Source: Liriodendron chinense
Lineage: Eukaryota > Streptophyta > Magnoliopsida > Magnoliales > Magnoliaceae
Length of the DNA stretch: 64,000 nt
Assembly: GCA_003013855.2 (NCBI GenBank)
Contig: ML058505.1
Coordinates: 3,713,331 to 3,777,330 of the forward strand
Direction of reading: 5' to 3'
Shown here: piece by piece, positions 25,527 through 40,500 of the stretch
Numbering within the stretch: the first letter of the stretch is position 1
Layout: every line of letters begins with the position of its first letter
Notes under the pieces: generated by a model
Seen by the model: only the letters and a program-made list of their open reading frames with translations
Databases searched by the model: none
Told to the model about the DNA's origin: nothing
Made by a program: the position numbers and the translations under genes

Positions 25527-28500
25527 TTTTTTTTTTAATTTTTAGAAATGACCTTCCAACTGCTCTTACTTATATTATTAAGCCAATTGATTCTAAGTTT
25601 TTTTGGTAGGGCTCATAGTGTAGCGTAGTGAAAACACTACATAGCGTAAGCTACGGCCTACGGGGCATGTAGTGTAAGCTACAAAGTATGTTAGCATAGC
25701 ATGTAGCGCAGGTAGCATATGCTACTTGAAATCTCCCTTTTTTTTTTTTAGTTTTTTTTTTTCTATGCTAGTTCAACACCTATTTTAAAATGGTGGTGGC
25801 TCATCCCCATCACACGTGGCACTACATTAGCTTAATCTGGACCAGCCAAATTGTGGTCCATATCGTGGATAGAACACTTAGATCAACCTGAACCATCCAA
25901 ATTGACGATCCGGATTTGTAGTAAAAAACTCGTAGGAATTATGCATTTTGTAAATTTTATCATATTTTTCTATTATTTTAATTAAAAAATATTAAGTATA
26001 GTGTAGCTTACGCTACACACTACAGAAGGTCAAACTCTATGCTATATGCTACGTGCTTTTTAAAACACTAGATTCTAAATTCAACTAATGATGACCTTGT
26101 AAGCAGGAGTGGACACATTGGTTTGCAACTGCAAATGTGGGAGCACAAAAGGAATACTTAAGTTTGTGCAGTAAATTAAAATAACTCAATGATACATGTT
26201 ACAAAAAAAAAAAAAAGGATTTTAAGGTTGTCTTCATGTAAATCTCATAATGTTAATTGCACCCTTGTTTTTTATGGATGATCACAAACTTCTATTTGAA
26301 ACGATCATGTCTTAAAGCTTGGTATGGGACTAGAAACAATGAAAATTCTTAACAACATAGAAATGCCAAAAAGATTGTTAAGGTAAAGGAGGCTAAACTT
26401 AAGGCTTATAATGACGTTTACAATAGATTGGGAACAAGAGAAGGTGAGAAAGATGTGTTCAAACTTGCAAAAATGTGAGAGAGGAAGGGTAAGGACCTAG
26501 ATCATGTTAGATGCATCAAGACTTGATGGATAACCAGAGGTTACTAGTATAGGAAATGAGATAATGAAAAGTGGAGAAGCTGTTTTTAAAACTTGTTAAA
26601 TGACAACCACTTTGAGAGCATAAGGATAAAAGAAACTATAAACTCGAATGACGTCGAGGCCATAGATACTTTAATAGGATTGGGATGTCTAAATTGAAAG
26701 AAGCTTTGAGAAATATGAAAACAGGAAAGGCCATTGTACCAGTTGGTATACCAATAGAGGTTTGGAAGTATGTGGGAGATACTGGGCTCTTTTTGTGGAC
26801 AAAGTTTCTTTGAAAAGCGATGAATTTATTAATCAAGGGCTGCAGCCTATAGAGTACAATAACCGAATACCAAAAATAAAATTACCATTCTAGTCAATTG
26901 GTTGGAAACTGTGGTAAGAGCTTGGAAGCAACCACCCATTCCATAACTTGAGATTTGGCCCTTTTAAACACCTCTTCTATATCTCTCTTCCGATTCCTAA
27001 AACATCGATCGTTCCTTTCTTGCCATGAAGACCAAATACCTACTACCAAGCTTATTAGCCATACTTTCTTCCCAAATCTTCCCTTTGCCCCCACCATGCC
27101 ACACCAAAAAGAACTGGTCAATGGAGTTCGGTGACACCCAATCCACTCTGAACTGGTTGAAAAAACAATCCACATTCTTTTTGCATACGAGCAATGGATG
27201 AAAAGATGGTCCATTGATTCCTCTTCTTAACCCCACATTCTTTTTGTTGACAAAGTCAACAAGATTGTGAGATCGAAGAAAATGCCAGATGACCAGAGGA
27301 AAAGTACCGTGGTACCTATTTATAAGAATAATGGAGACATACGGAGCTACATTAACTATTGTGGAGATAAACTTATGGCTAATAATGGAGACATATGGAG
27401 CTACATTAACTATTGTGGTGATAAACTTACAAGCCATATTATGAAACTTTGGGAGAGAGTGATTGAGCAAAGACTAAGGCATGAGAAGAATGTTTCAAAA
27501 AATCAGTTTGGTTTCATGCTTAGGAGGTCTACTGTTGAAGCTGTTTTTCTACTTAGACAATTGATGGAGAAATATAGAGAGAGGAGAGGAGGAAGGAACT
27601 CTACATGGTCTTTATTGACTTAGAGAAAACATAAGATAGTGTCCCTAAAGAGTTAATTTGGTGGGTGTTGAGAAGGAAAGGAGTTTTAAGAGGATATATT
27701 GACACGATTAAAGATATATATGAGGGAGCAGTAACAAATCACTAGTGGAGAGACAAGTGGGTTCCCAATTATTATATTCGTGCACTAAGGCTTGGCATTG
27801 AGTCCCTACCTTTTCACATTTGCTATGGATGTGTTAACGAGCCATTTGTAGGAATAGATCCCATGGTGTATGTTGTTTGCAGGGATGGGGAGATTATAAC
27901 TACCAAGTATGTTGTGTCTTATGGTGCTCCCATGAAAGTTGCAACCTTTGTTTGTCAAAAGGTGTACTATTGACATTGGATAATCTCCAGAAGTGAGGGA
28001 TGGTGCTCCCAAATGGTTTTGTGATGTGCATGGCTAATTTGAAGTCGGTTAATCGCCTCCTTCATTGCCCGTTTGCTAGCAGGTTATGGAGCTATTTGTT
28101 ACTCAAGTTTAACGTCTATTGGGCCTCTTCGAGCTCTATCGAATCCTATCTTTTGGGCTGGCATGGGATGGAGATTGCAAAGGAAATGAAAGGCATTTGG
28201 GGTTTGTGCTTATTGTTGGGTATTTGAGCAATATGGGAAAAAGGAAATGGGAGATGCTTTATGTAACGCACCAAAATTTAGACTCTCGTGGAGGACATGA
28301 TTGACCAAATTTTTTGGTGTTAACTCATATGTGTTAGGGTGGCGTTTCCACACATCCACTCGTAAACACATACATGTGTGGCATTCATATCATAATGACG
28401 GAAAATTAATGTTCTTATTCCATAACTTTCTACTCTAGATTCTCAATCAAATGTATGAAAAGAAATCATGTCCAACTTAATGTTTTAGCTAGTGTCTCTC

Positions 28501-31500
28501 TGAGAGACTTATTACATAATCAAGGGAAATCAAAACTCTAATATGAAATTAAACAAAAACATCTTTATGTTACTTCGGCTTCATCGTCTGCCATTTGCTG
28601 CCACGAGCCTTCATACTCCTCACCTTGTAAATCGGCCTCATCTACTGGATCGTTACCTGCAATGTTTGGAATGGTGTTTTAAAAACACCGTCCCAGAAGG
28701 ACATGAGTTGCTCGCGATCAACTCAGTAAGGGTCACCCACCAAGATAGTACAACAATATTTTAAACACAGAGCATACCCAATTCAAAACACACATGAGAA
28801 ATCTTGTTTAATGCAATGCATGATATGCATGCTCTGGCTAAGGCACCCTGACTAATGAGATGGGACTTAATCCAACTCTTCTAACTAGTCACTGGTCACC
28901 AGAGTCCACGATGAAGCGGGTAATTCCACAACTTCATGTCAACAAACCCAGCCAATGGAGGTGATAGCAACCCACCACACTACCATAAGCTAGCGCCGTA
29001 GCGCCCGCAGGGTTGACCCACCAAGTCGGGTCCCGTGCATGCATGATTAGTTTCATATTTATTTAAGTAGTTTAACATACAATCAATTTAATGATGTTTA
29101 AGATCAACGGTCGCTCTTTACCCCATCCCACGGTTCATCATAACGTAGAATAGTCGTTTCCCTTCAACGGGGGCCAACCATGAAAGGACGTACACATCAT
29201 AGTTAAAACAAAGCACATGGCATGCAAATATCGACAATTTCTTAAGGATTTATCTCAAACATTCACTTTTAGATCCGTTGGCAACTCACCAACAATACAT
29301 TCATATGGCTTTGCCAAATTATTCCATCCAAAACAATCCTCATGGTTCAATCATCTTTAACGTACAATTATATTACTTATGGGGCAAAGGGCTTCCACTG
29401 ATTAAACATCCGCATGAGTAATCCCGTATCACATAACACTCTATTCATCATACATACCATAAGCATATAAACATCATTTCTTAAGCATAAACTTCATATA
29501 TATCTCATGTAGGCATGTATAATGTCATGATTTCACTTTCAAAACACACATCACACATTATGGTTCATATCAAATAAAAATTCAGCAAGAGTTTATTAAA
29601 GTATTCCATACATCAACTCATGTTCACATGGAAAAATTTAATAATCATAGATCATATATAACAACATAGCAAAAACTCTATGCATAAGATGGTTAAATAA
29701 ATCAATATTATTGTGGCTATACTTTGAAGGAAATCCTTACCTCTAATATTGGTAGATTCGAAATATTGTTAGAGTCGTGAAAATCCTCCTAAGTTCAACC
29801 CTAACGTGTTTAACATAGATTACATGGTTAGGATATGATCTTCACAAATGATCGCCTACGATTAGATCTCCATCTATGGTTAGAGAGTAGGGATAAATCT
29901 AGGAAATAGATGTGACTTACCACTTCTCAACAGCAGATCCAGAAAGAAAAGGAATAGCAACGTAGAAGCAACAACAAGAGAACGTGGGTTCTCCTCTCTC
30001 TCTCCTCCCACGATCTCTCTCTCTTTACTTTCGATTTTTCTCTCTTTCTCTCTACTGTCGATCTTTCTCTCTCTTTCTTAGGGTTTTCTATAAAGTAGAG
30101 GACGTCTAGGGGAGCCATATATGGAGCCCCGTTGTCGATGCAACGCAAAATGGGATTGGTTTCCTAATTGGAGAAGGAAAGTAGTGGGTCCTCTTCTAAC
30201 GACCGATGTCTCATGTAGACCGTCCAAGAGGAAGGTAGGGTCCATAAAAAGTCGTGGATTCAATCTCAGGCACTCATGCAAAGGAACGGCCCCGATCTAT
30301 ATTATTTTTGAAAGCAATGGCTTTGAATGGTGAGAGTGTAGCGGGCCGTATGGATCGAGGAAAGTAGCAAAACTTTGAGGGCATGGGTGGAGTACAAAAC
30401 AAATGAGCGGAATGGATCTGGTTGTGGGGCCCATCCTGGAGGACGGTGTGGGTCACCAAGATGGCAGCAGCGTCCGCCGAAGAAGAAGGAAGCAGAAAAA
30501 GAAAAAACTTCTTTTTACGTGTAAAAGTTACGTAAAGAACTCGCTTAACACTCGGGCTTGACAGGTGAGGTCCACTATGATGGATCGAGGTTTTTCGCTC
30601 CATCCAATAGGTCGGTGAGATGAAAATAACCGTTGACGTGAAATGTGGGACAATTCTGAGCTGAGGTGGGCCATTTATTGGCTATTTTCTGATCGGGACA
30701 TTTGTACTATGATCTAAGGGCCAAAATTTGACATGTACGGTTATTTTGGGCCTAATAGAGTTCACCTAAAGTTTCAGCCTAAACGGAACGTGGGAAATTA
30801 GTTTACTTAAAACGTGGGGTTTATTTAGTGGCATTTTTGTAATAAACATAAAACGAAGAGTTTCTCAAAATCGGATGCTTCTATACTATTCCAAAGATTA
30901 TTCTAGGCAACTTTTACAAAAGGATCTCTCTTTGATTTTCCGCGGATGAGTTGTTATGAATTTTTTTCAAATTTAAATTTTGAATAAAAATTAAATAATC
31001 AAATAATTAAATAAATACGTAAATAAATTGATAAATAAATAAATTTATACTAAAAATACGGGGTGTTACACTTTAGGAATTGTGGAGTCCCTGCTTGGGG
31101 AGGGTGACAATGAGATCAAGGGGCCATTTTTGGGTATTTGGCTGGTCTGCTCATTGTTATATATTTTTTTTTGGCTCCTTTTGGTGCTTTCTATTTACAT
31201 AATTTTTCTGTTATCTTTAAAAGTTTCGGTTGATGGGATGAGGAAGGGCGTAAATGCAAAGCTAGATTTATGGAGGAATGCTTTAGAATCTAAGGATTTA
31301 AAAATAGTTGGACTTAAAAATAATATATGGAGTGTAATTTTAGTACCATTAGGAGTGAAAACAAGAAAGAAGTTTCCTAAAATGTCCATACAATTCAAGC
31401 TAGGTGGAAGAAATGGAGATGTGCCTTTGGAGTTTTATGTGATCATTGTGTACCACTCAAAATGAAAGGGAAATTTTATAGGATACTATAAGACCAGCCA

Positions 31501-34500
31501 TGCTTTATGGGATAGAATGTTGGGCAGTTAATGAATAACATGTTTATAGGATGTGTAGTTGAAATGAGGATTTTGAGATGGATGAGTGGCAAGATGAGGA
31601 AGGATAGAATTAGAAATGCATGCATTCAAGGGAACTTAGGGGTAGCACCAATAGGTAATAAGATGAGGTAAAGTAGACTTAGATGGTTTGGTTGTGTGCA
31701 ATGGAAACCGAGAACTGTGCAAGTTAGGAGTGAGTTGGTACAAGTTGAAGGCACTAAAAGGGGAAGGGGAATTTTCAAAAGGACGTGGATGGAGGTAGTA
31801 AGAAAAGACCTGATGACCTATGGTCTAGCTAAAGGTATGACCCTTGATATAGTGGAATGGCAATAAAAGGATTCATGCAGCCGATCCCAATTAATTGGGA
31901 TAATGCTTAGACGACGACGACAATGATGAACGGATGATCATGAACTCCTATTAGAAAAAAAAATACAATAGGCTTTAAAAATAGCCTATAACCAACGTGA
32001 AAAGAAAATTACAATAGAAGCAGGAAGCGAGAACCTACGCCCATCAGGAACTAAACCACCTAGAATCAAGCCATCTGTTGCCCACAATTGACAAACCAAA
32101 TATACTAGCTTTGGGCTTCGCTAGAATATCGGCTTTTGAATTCATGTTGCTTTGAACTAACAAAAAGGATATCTCCTTGCCATTTCATAAGTCCCTAACT
32201 TTGTCTATTAAATTTGCCAATCTCTATGATTTTCTAGAGGGTGCACACTATGGCATTACCAGAGTATCCTTCAGTAGAATTGTTGGGGTTGTCTTCAGCT
32301 GTTCACTATGATGGAGTTACTTCGGAAAGGGGAGCCAGGAAGCGCGGGAGGGGCAGGTCAGTTCCCAAATGATGATTCTATCCTGGAATGTGAGGGGGGT
32401 GGGGAGCAAGCATAAAAGATGTGTGTAGGAGGAACAAAGTGTAACTTCTAACGCTCCAGGAAACAAAGGTACAAAACTTTGATCTGAAACTTTTTTTTAC
32501 TATATGGGGGGTTTCAGATGTGGACTGGGTTTCTATTAATGCCTTTGGAAGGTCCGGGGGTATATTGGTGGCTTGGGATAAGTCTATTTGGTCCAAAGAA
32601 GATTGGTGGGAAGGTTCTTACTTTGTCTTTGTGGTGTTGAAGGAGATCTCCTTAGGTTTCTAGTGGATGTTTATGTTAATTTATGGCTCCAATCAGGAGG
32701 ATAGAAGGGAGGCTATGTGGGAAGAGTTATCGGATAATCGTTTAAAATTTGCTTGCCCCTAGTGTATTGGGGGAGATTTCAATATCACCTCGTTTTCTTC
32801 TGAAAGATCAAACGGGGGTAGTGTGTCGAGGAGCATGCAGACTTTTCAAGATTGGATTGATCTTCAAGATCTTGCAAATCTGCCAATGGAAGGAGGTCGA
32901 TTTACTGGTCCAATGGTCAAGGGAGCTCCATTATGTCAAGATTAGGTTGCTTCCTTCTCTCTCCTGATTCGATAGAAAGTTTTCCCCTCATATATCAACA
33001 CGCTCTGCCTAAAGTTGCATTTGACCACTGTCCGGTGTTCCTGGTAGTTGACAATGAAAATTAAGGACCAAAGCCATTCATATTTGAGTTAAGTTGGTTG
33101 GAAGTGGAAGGCTTCTCACAAAACATCAATGACTGGTGGTCTTCCTTTCAAGTTGAGGGCTTTGCGGACTTCAAGTTTGTCTCAAGCGCAAACTCCTGAA
33201 AGATAAAATCAAAGCTTGGAAGATTGAAGTTCTTGGCAAAAGGGAAGAGGAAACTACAGGAATTCTCTATACCTTGCAGGTTTTGGATGTTAAAGCTGAA
33301 GAAGGTGTTCTCTCTTCTCAAGAAGCAACTTCCCAGGTTAATCTTATTCAAGATTATGCTACTAGGGTGAAGGTAGATGAAATTAAATGGAGGCAGCGGT
33401 TTAGAAGCAAGTGGGTTAACGAGGGCGACAAAAATACGAAGTTTTTTCACAGTATTGCAAGTGCGCGAGGATTAACAACATCAACAGTCTTATGGTGGAT
33501 GGAAATCATATAGAAAATAAAAACCAGCTATCTGAGGAAATTATATCCTTCTATAGAAAGTTACTCGTGGGAGAGGAGTGGAGGAGGCCATGTTCGAACA
33601 ATTTGCCTTTTAAACGTTTATCGGAAGACGAGGCCATTTCGCTTGAAGATCCATTCTTGATGGAAGAGGTCAAGAGTGCGGTTGAGTCTTTGGGTAGTGA
33701 TAAAGCCTCAAGTCCAGACGAATTTCTGATAGCCTCTTTCCAAACATTTTGGGAGGTGGTGAAGAATGATATTATGAGTTTATTTCTAATGTCTTCGAAA
33801 GGGGTTGCCTATTTAGTCATCTTGGAGATTCTTTTACCACCCTCATCCCTAAGGTATCCGGTGCAGAGTCATTAAGGGATTTCAGACCCATCAACCTTAT
33901 TGGGAGCGTCATTTTTTATGACCAGAGTGCGTTTGTCCCAAGCCGTCAAATTCTTATAGTGCTCTCATGGCGCATGAATGTCTTGATTCAAGGTACAAAA
34001 GGGGTGGGGTATAGTGTGTAAGCTTGATATTGAGTAGGCATATGACCATGTAGACTATGGCTTTTTGGAGTATATGATGCAATACATGGGATGTGGCCCT
34101 AAACAGCGGCTATGGATCAAGTAATGTATTGTTTCAGCTCAGTTATCAATTCTTCTCAATGGCTCTTCCAAAGGATTCTTCAAAAGCAAAAAGGGTCTTC
34201 ACCAAGGAGATCTGTTGTCTCCATTCCTTTTCCTCATGGTGGTAGAAGCTTTGGGGGATATGGTAGCCAAAGGTCAAGATGAAGGCTCCGTTTCAGGATT
34301 TAGGGTGGAGGGCACTGTCTTTGCCCATCGCTCAAACATCAATTTGCGAATGACACTCTTGCTTCTCTTTTGCAACGCATCTCATGATATGGTGGCGGAT
34401 TAAGGACGACCATTTGCTGCTTTGAGGTGGTCTGTGGCCTCAAAGTTAATCTAGCTAAAAGCAAAAATGTTTGGGATGCAGATGGAGTTACAAGAGGTGG

Positions 34501-37500
34501 AGCAACTTGCCGAAACCTTTGGTTGTACAGCGGGGTCTCTTCTGGTGACGTTTGTAGGCCTCCCACTATGTGTGGATAAACCGGCAAAGCACCTTTGGTA
34601 CAAGATTGTTGAAGGGTTGAGAGGTTCTCACTATGGCAAAGTAGATATCTTCCGATTGAAGGTCGCATCACCCTCATCAAAGCTGCTTTGTCAAATCTTC
34701 CACTATACTTTATGTCGCTTTTTAAATGTCCGCCCATAGTGCTAGCTAGAATTGAGGAATTGAGGCGTGATTTCTTATGTCATGGCGTGGAGGAGAAAAA
34801 GAAATTTCACTTGCTTCAATGGGATGAGGTGTGTAAGCCTTTTGAAGAGGGCGGAGCAGGCATTTAGGATCTTAAATCTATGAACTTAGCTTTACTCGGA
34901 AAATGGTTATGTTTGTTTGGAGAGGAAGAAGAAGCGCTTTGGAGGAATGTTGTCAAAAGCAAGTATGGTTGCTCTGATGGGGATGGTGGACCAAGAAGTC
35001 GTCGGCTTATAAGCTTCCACATTGTGGAAAGGGGTAATAGCGACGAAGGTAGCATTCATGGGTGGAGTTGGGTATTCTCTGGCAAAAGGGCGGTAGAATA
35101 TGCTTTTGGGAAGATGTTTGGTTGGGGTCATCTCCTTTAAAAGACTTCCTAAGGATCGATCAGTTGGCCCGGACCCTTCCGTTGTTGTGGCTGATTGCTT
35201 CACTCGCCAGGGAGGTTCAATCTTTTGGGCTCCCCCATGCAGGTGTAACATCCGTGATGACGCGGTTGCTGAATTCGCTGCTCTCTTTGCAACCCCCCGA
35301 AAACTAGGGATTGAGTAACCACACGACCCCCATTTTTTCGAGTATCACTTTAATGCGGAAATGTAGTTTAACAGTCTAATTTATATGGCATCATATGCAA
35401 AAAGCACAAGGTTAAACCAAATAGTGCAAGTATCTCCTGAAATAAGGTGAAACATACATACATCCCAAACAACCATAGGCCACTCAGCTGGGTTGTCCAA
35501 TATATACATGTCCAAAAAGAAATGATACATGTCCAGAATATCTCAGTAATTATAGTCCAAAAAAAGTAAGTCGAACAGAGTCGTGATAGCCTAGAGATGC
35601 TCGTCAGTGAACTGAAAGAAAAACTCTACTGAGGTAGGGTCACAATAGTCCTCGTCTGCCACCGGTGCATCTACTGTCCCTGCGCCAAGAGTATATGGTT
35701 GGTGTTTTAAAACACCCCCCCAGGTGGGAGTGAGTGATCAACTCAGTGTTACCATTCCCTAATTTACATATGTTATCAACACTTTCAAATACAGATGAGG
35801 AAGCATAACATCGTAATCAAGTTCCTATTCTAGTTAAATGATGCATGCAACCATGATATACAAATGTTATGTTCCGAAGTGATAGCGCAAAACAAAGGGG
35901 TCAGCGCTAACATAACCAGGAGGGCAACTAGACACCCGAACACTTGTGTGACGCGAGGGCTGGCATGACCATAAGGAAACCATACACCTGAACGCCTGTG
36001 CGATGCATGAAGGGTCAAGGCTTACATAACCAGGAGGGCAACCAGACACTTGAACACCTATGTAATGCATGCATGGTTGCTAGGTCTTTATTTAGTCCAT
36101 CTTCAACCAGCAGTATTGGCGAAGCTAACATGCTACAATTATGTCACGAGTCAAATAGAGAGGCATCACTGGTTCGTCACCAAGATCCCTCATTCCATCA
36201 GGGTTTGTCACTCGAGGTCTATGAGTTATCAAATTGCAAGTATGGGCATTGCCCTAGACCTTAAAATAATAAGGTAATGGATCGTCACCCAAGATCAAAA
36301 TATAGATGGCAGGCACAAGAGTCTTCCATATGTGCTCAAGACTAATTGCGAGGCTCGTGACCAGGCACCAACCAAGGACAGCACAGACACAACGACCCAT
36401 AACACCATGCCTGGTCCATGAGCTGTAACGAGTAGGCCGTTTGAGAAACAGATGCCTGATGATGGTGACTGTATAGCAATGGGAACTGTAATATCTTAGA
36501 TACCATAGGACGTTTGACAACAAACACAACATATCGATTTCCCCTAAAATGGACTAATCTGGTGGAGTCGAATGAACGACAACGAGATCGGCTTAGCTAG
36601 GGCCGGTCCACCGTGTTCTACCCGAATCGACTGAACAAGTCTGGGCGGTCCAACCCAAGGTAAGTGGTCCTGATGCGGAACAAAAGCATTCAAGTGTACT
36701 AACGAAGAAAGCGCCACCCACAAGTACCATCCTTGTGGTTAGGCGATGATTGAGGAGCATTGAAGACCCTACGCACGTGATTTGGCACATAGAAGACGTG
36801 TGTAGGATGGAAGAAGACCCGACTGAAAGTATAGAAAATGCTTTTCTGAAGGTGGTCGGGCGCCCGGCCAAATTTGGCTCCGGGCGCCCGAAATTCAACA
36901 GATTTTCAGTTTCCATTGCTGGACAGTTTCTGTCTTAGCCGGGCGCCCGGCCAAATTGGTCACGGGGCGCCCCACCAACGGACGAATTGTTTTTTTTAGT
37001 TGTTTTTTACTAATGTTTTAGGGGTATTTTGGTACTTTTATGTTTTCTTCTTGCTTATTTAAGTGGGTTAAGCCCTAATAACGTGATTAGTTGATTATTA
37101 ATGAAAAGACAAAACTTTTTGGTGGCTTCTCTCTTCTCTCTCTCTCATGGTGTTTCTTCTCTCTCCTTGATCTTCTTCTTCTGATTTCTTCTGGTGCCCC
37201 TCCAAATTCTTCTAGGTATTTTATCTCCTATTGTTATCCTTTTAAACTTCTGTTTTGCTATTCCCCACGATCTAAACCTTGAGAATCGATCCAAACCCTA
37301 AACCCCCAAATTCTCAAATCCCTAATTCGAGAAACCTCCTGGTTCTTCGGACTAGTGATCATCATTGATCGATTGGGTAACGCCATGCAAGATCGGGAGG
37401 TTCCATCCCTCGCCAGATCCAACTTAGGCACTAATTGAATCCTATACTCCATGGTTGTGATGATGGCCTGTCCCATTGCATGTTTTCTTTCTGGTTTTCT

Positions 37501-40500
37501 TAGTTTATGATGATTAATGCTAGATTTCATTATTATTATTGCTTTTACTTCCGCGGGATAATTGTGATCATGAGCATGCATCATATTTAGGGCTGTCCTG
37601 CATCAAATTTGGTATCAGAGAATAGGCTTGCATGGTTTGTGTCTAGATCGAGTTATCAAATTAGGGTTTTGATTTTTAGGTTTAATTTAGGAAGATCCAG
37701 ATTTAGAAAGTTTTCAATTTTAGAAACTTTCCAATTTTAGAAAGTTTCCTAATTTGGAAAATTTCCATATTTGAATCGTTTTCTGTTTTAATTAATTAGT
37801 GTCAGTTCATTGTAGTTTAAATTCATCGCATTCATATTGTGAGTCACCCAGTCCGTAGAGTCTCCCTGTAATGAATGGAGTATAGACGTTCAGGGCCGTT
37901 AAGTGTTGTCGTATGGCCGTCGAGACCCAATGGAAAGTCGAACTCTGATGAGTTGGCCTACTTTAATGGTCATATGGACCCACAAACATTCCTTGATTGG
38001 CTTGAAGACTTAGACATCTTTTTGATTGGTATGATATGTCGAATTATCGTCGAGTTAGATTTGCCAAGTGGAAATTGGAGGGCCAAGCCAAGTCGTTTTG
38101 GACAGATTTGGAGCGACGACTTGATAAAGATGGGAGAGCCCCGATCTCACAATGGGATGAGATGAAAGAGCGTTTAAAAGAAAAATATCTTCCCATCTCT
38201 TATCGTCAAAAGCCCTTGGTTCAAAAGAGAGTTGCCTCACCTTTCCGTCCAAACACAGAACCAATATGGTCCCCTCCTTGTAAAGTGGTCCAACCCATCA
38301 TTAAGGAAATCTCGGCTTATGAACAATTTGAGTGTTTAACACCAATTATTTTTCCTTGGAAGCAAGATAATACCTTGGTGAATGGTCAGTTGGAAGAATC
38401 CAATCAGGTTGTTTATGAAGTGGAAGAGTACGTGCCTAATGTTAGTAGTGAGGAAATGGAAGAAATTGAGGTATCGCTCATCATCATTGAGGATGACGAA
38501 GTGTGTGTTAGTGATGAAAAGGTCGAAGAAATTGAGACCGCACCACTTCCAAATGTCATGTGTGACTTAAGTGATGTAGAGTCTCAATCTAAGTCTCTTA
38601 CCATAATGCACACGAATGAATTTGAAAAGGAGACTAGTGAGGATATGATGGTAGACACCCACATGACTTGTGATATCCCACCAGATGATTTATGGGATAA
38701 ATTTTCACCCATATGGGACATTCAACACACAATTGATCTTGTCCCTAGGTTGGTCTTGTCAAGCTTTCCTCCATACCAGGTGAACCCCGTAGAAAATACA
38801 GAAATGCAGCATCAATTTGCTAAACTTCTTGGGGAAGAATTCAATAAGGAAAGTTTGAGTTGGTGTTTTGTTTTGTGTGTCATGCCTGCTCTTTTCACTT
38901 CCAAGAACAATGGCATATGGCACACGTGGGCATATCCTAACCGCCCACAAAGCTTCAATCAAGTGTCAAGCCATCATGCGACGTATTCACGTCATGGTGG
39001 ATATGATGACCATAGTCCTTATCCCGTATCTTGGTGACATCTTGGACATAATGGCTGATGCCCAGATCTGCTTAAGACTTGGTATTAATAGTGTATGTTC
39101 TCAAGTGTTGGGATACTTGAAAATCATCATTGTTTATAATACTTATAATGAGAAATTATGTGTCACCCATGAGAAGTGTCCTTTTGTTTCAGTTTTCCAA
39201 GTTCTAGGTCATAGGATTGTTTATTTCTATAGGATTGTTTATTCCAAGTTCGTGGATTTTTCAGAGTGTCCTTTAGTGTCACCCATGTCTGTCATCCAAA
39301 GGTCTTCAGAGTTAGCCAATGCATTCGCACGCCATATTCATGATTTGCATACACATATTAGACAGCGGATAAATAAGAGCAATGATAATTCTAAAATCTC
39401 AGCTGATTCTCATCGTAAATTGCAAGAATTTCAGAAAGGAGACTATGTAATGGTGAGGATAAGGCCAGAGCAGTTCTCACAAGGTTCTGCTAAGAAATTA
39501 TAAACGCGTAGTGCTGGACCATTCAAAATATTGTAGAAGGTCGGGTCTAGCGTATATCGGATCGACCTTCCATCTGAAATGGGCATTAACCCAACTCTTA
39601 ATGTGAAAGATCTAGTCCGTTCCCATCATCCCATCGTTGATCCATCGTCCCTTTCATGGCCTTGTTCTGATTTTGCTATACAACCCCTTCCACCCCTTCC
39701 CCCACCCATTACCCATGAAGAAGAAATTGAGGAGATCTTGGGTGAAGAGATCATTTTTATGAGAGGCGGAGGTTTCCAAAGATACTTGGTCAAATGGAAG
39801 AACAAGCCACCGTCAGAATCTACATGGTTGATAGAGTGGAGTTACAGAGCGTTAATCCAGATTTACTAGAGCGCCACAAGAGTTTTAACTCGCCGGAGTC
39901 GAGTTCTTCTCAGACGAGGAGTATGATGCGGAACAAAAGCATTCAAGTGTACCAACGAAGAAAGCGTCACCCACAAGTACCATCCTTGTGGTTAGGTGAT
40001 GATTGAGGAGCATTGAAGACCCTACGCACGTGATTTGGCACATAGAAGACACGTGTGTAGGATGGAAGAAGACCCGACTGAAAGTATAGAAAAATGCTTT
40101 TCTGAAGGTGGTCGGGCGCCCGGCCAAATTTGGCACCGTGCTCCCGAAATTCAACAGATTTTCAGTTTCCATTGCTGGACAGTTTCTGTCTTAGCCGGGC
40201 GCCCGGCCAAATTGGTCACGGGGCGCCCCACCAACGTACGAACTGTTTTTTTTTAGTTGTTTTTTACTAATGTTTTAGGGGTATTTTGGTACTTTTATGT
40301 TTTCTTCTTGCTTATTTAAGTGGGCTAAGCCCTAATAATGTGATTAGTTGATTATTAATGAAAAGGCAAACCTTTTTGGTGGCTTCTCTCTTCTCTCTCT
40401 CTCATGGTGTTTCTTCTCTCTCCTTGATCTTCTTCTTCTGATTTCTTCTGGTGCCCCTCCAAATTCTTCCAGGTATTTTATCTCCTATTGTTATCCTTCT

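Larger units (their letters stand above)
26297..31931 (+). mobile_element. RTE-type LINE, interrupted by two L1 insertions
   Basis: The 21-bp target duplications begin GGATGATCACAAACTTC (26276-26296) and GGATGATCATGAACTCC (31932-31952), three mismatches. The host LINE pieces are 26297-26805, 27239-27885 and about 31223-31931. Reverse-transcriptase blocks MPDDQRKSTVVPIYKNNGDI, WERVIEQRLRHEKNVSKNQF and GFMLRRSTVEA are readable, then the C-terminal VNAKLDLWRNALESK. A local duplication of GGAGCTACATTAACTATTGT occurs at 27339 and 27396. Many stops; not functional. Confidence 0.85.

Noticed and set aside
36254..36532. Leftward open frames around the solo-LTR-like region
   Set aside because: No domain similarity; this DNA is non-coding repeat, with similar short frames arising by chance.
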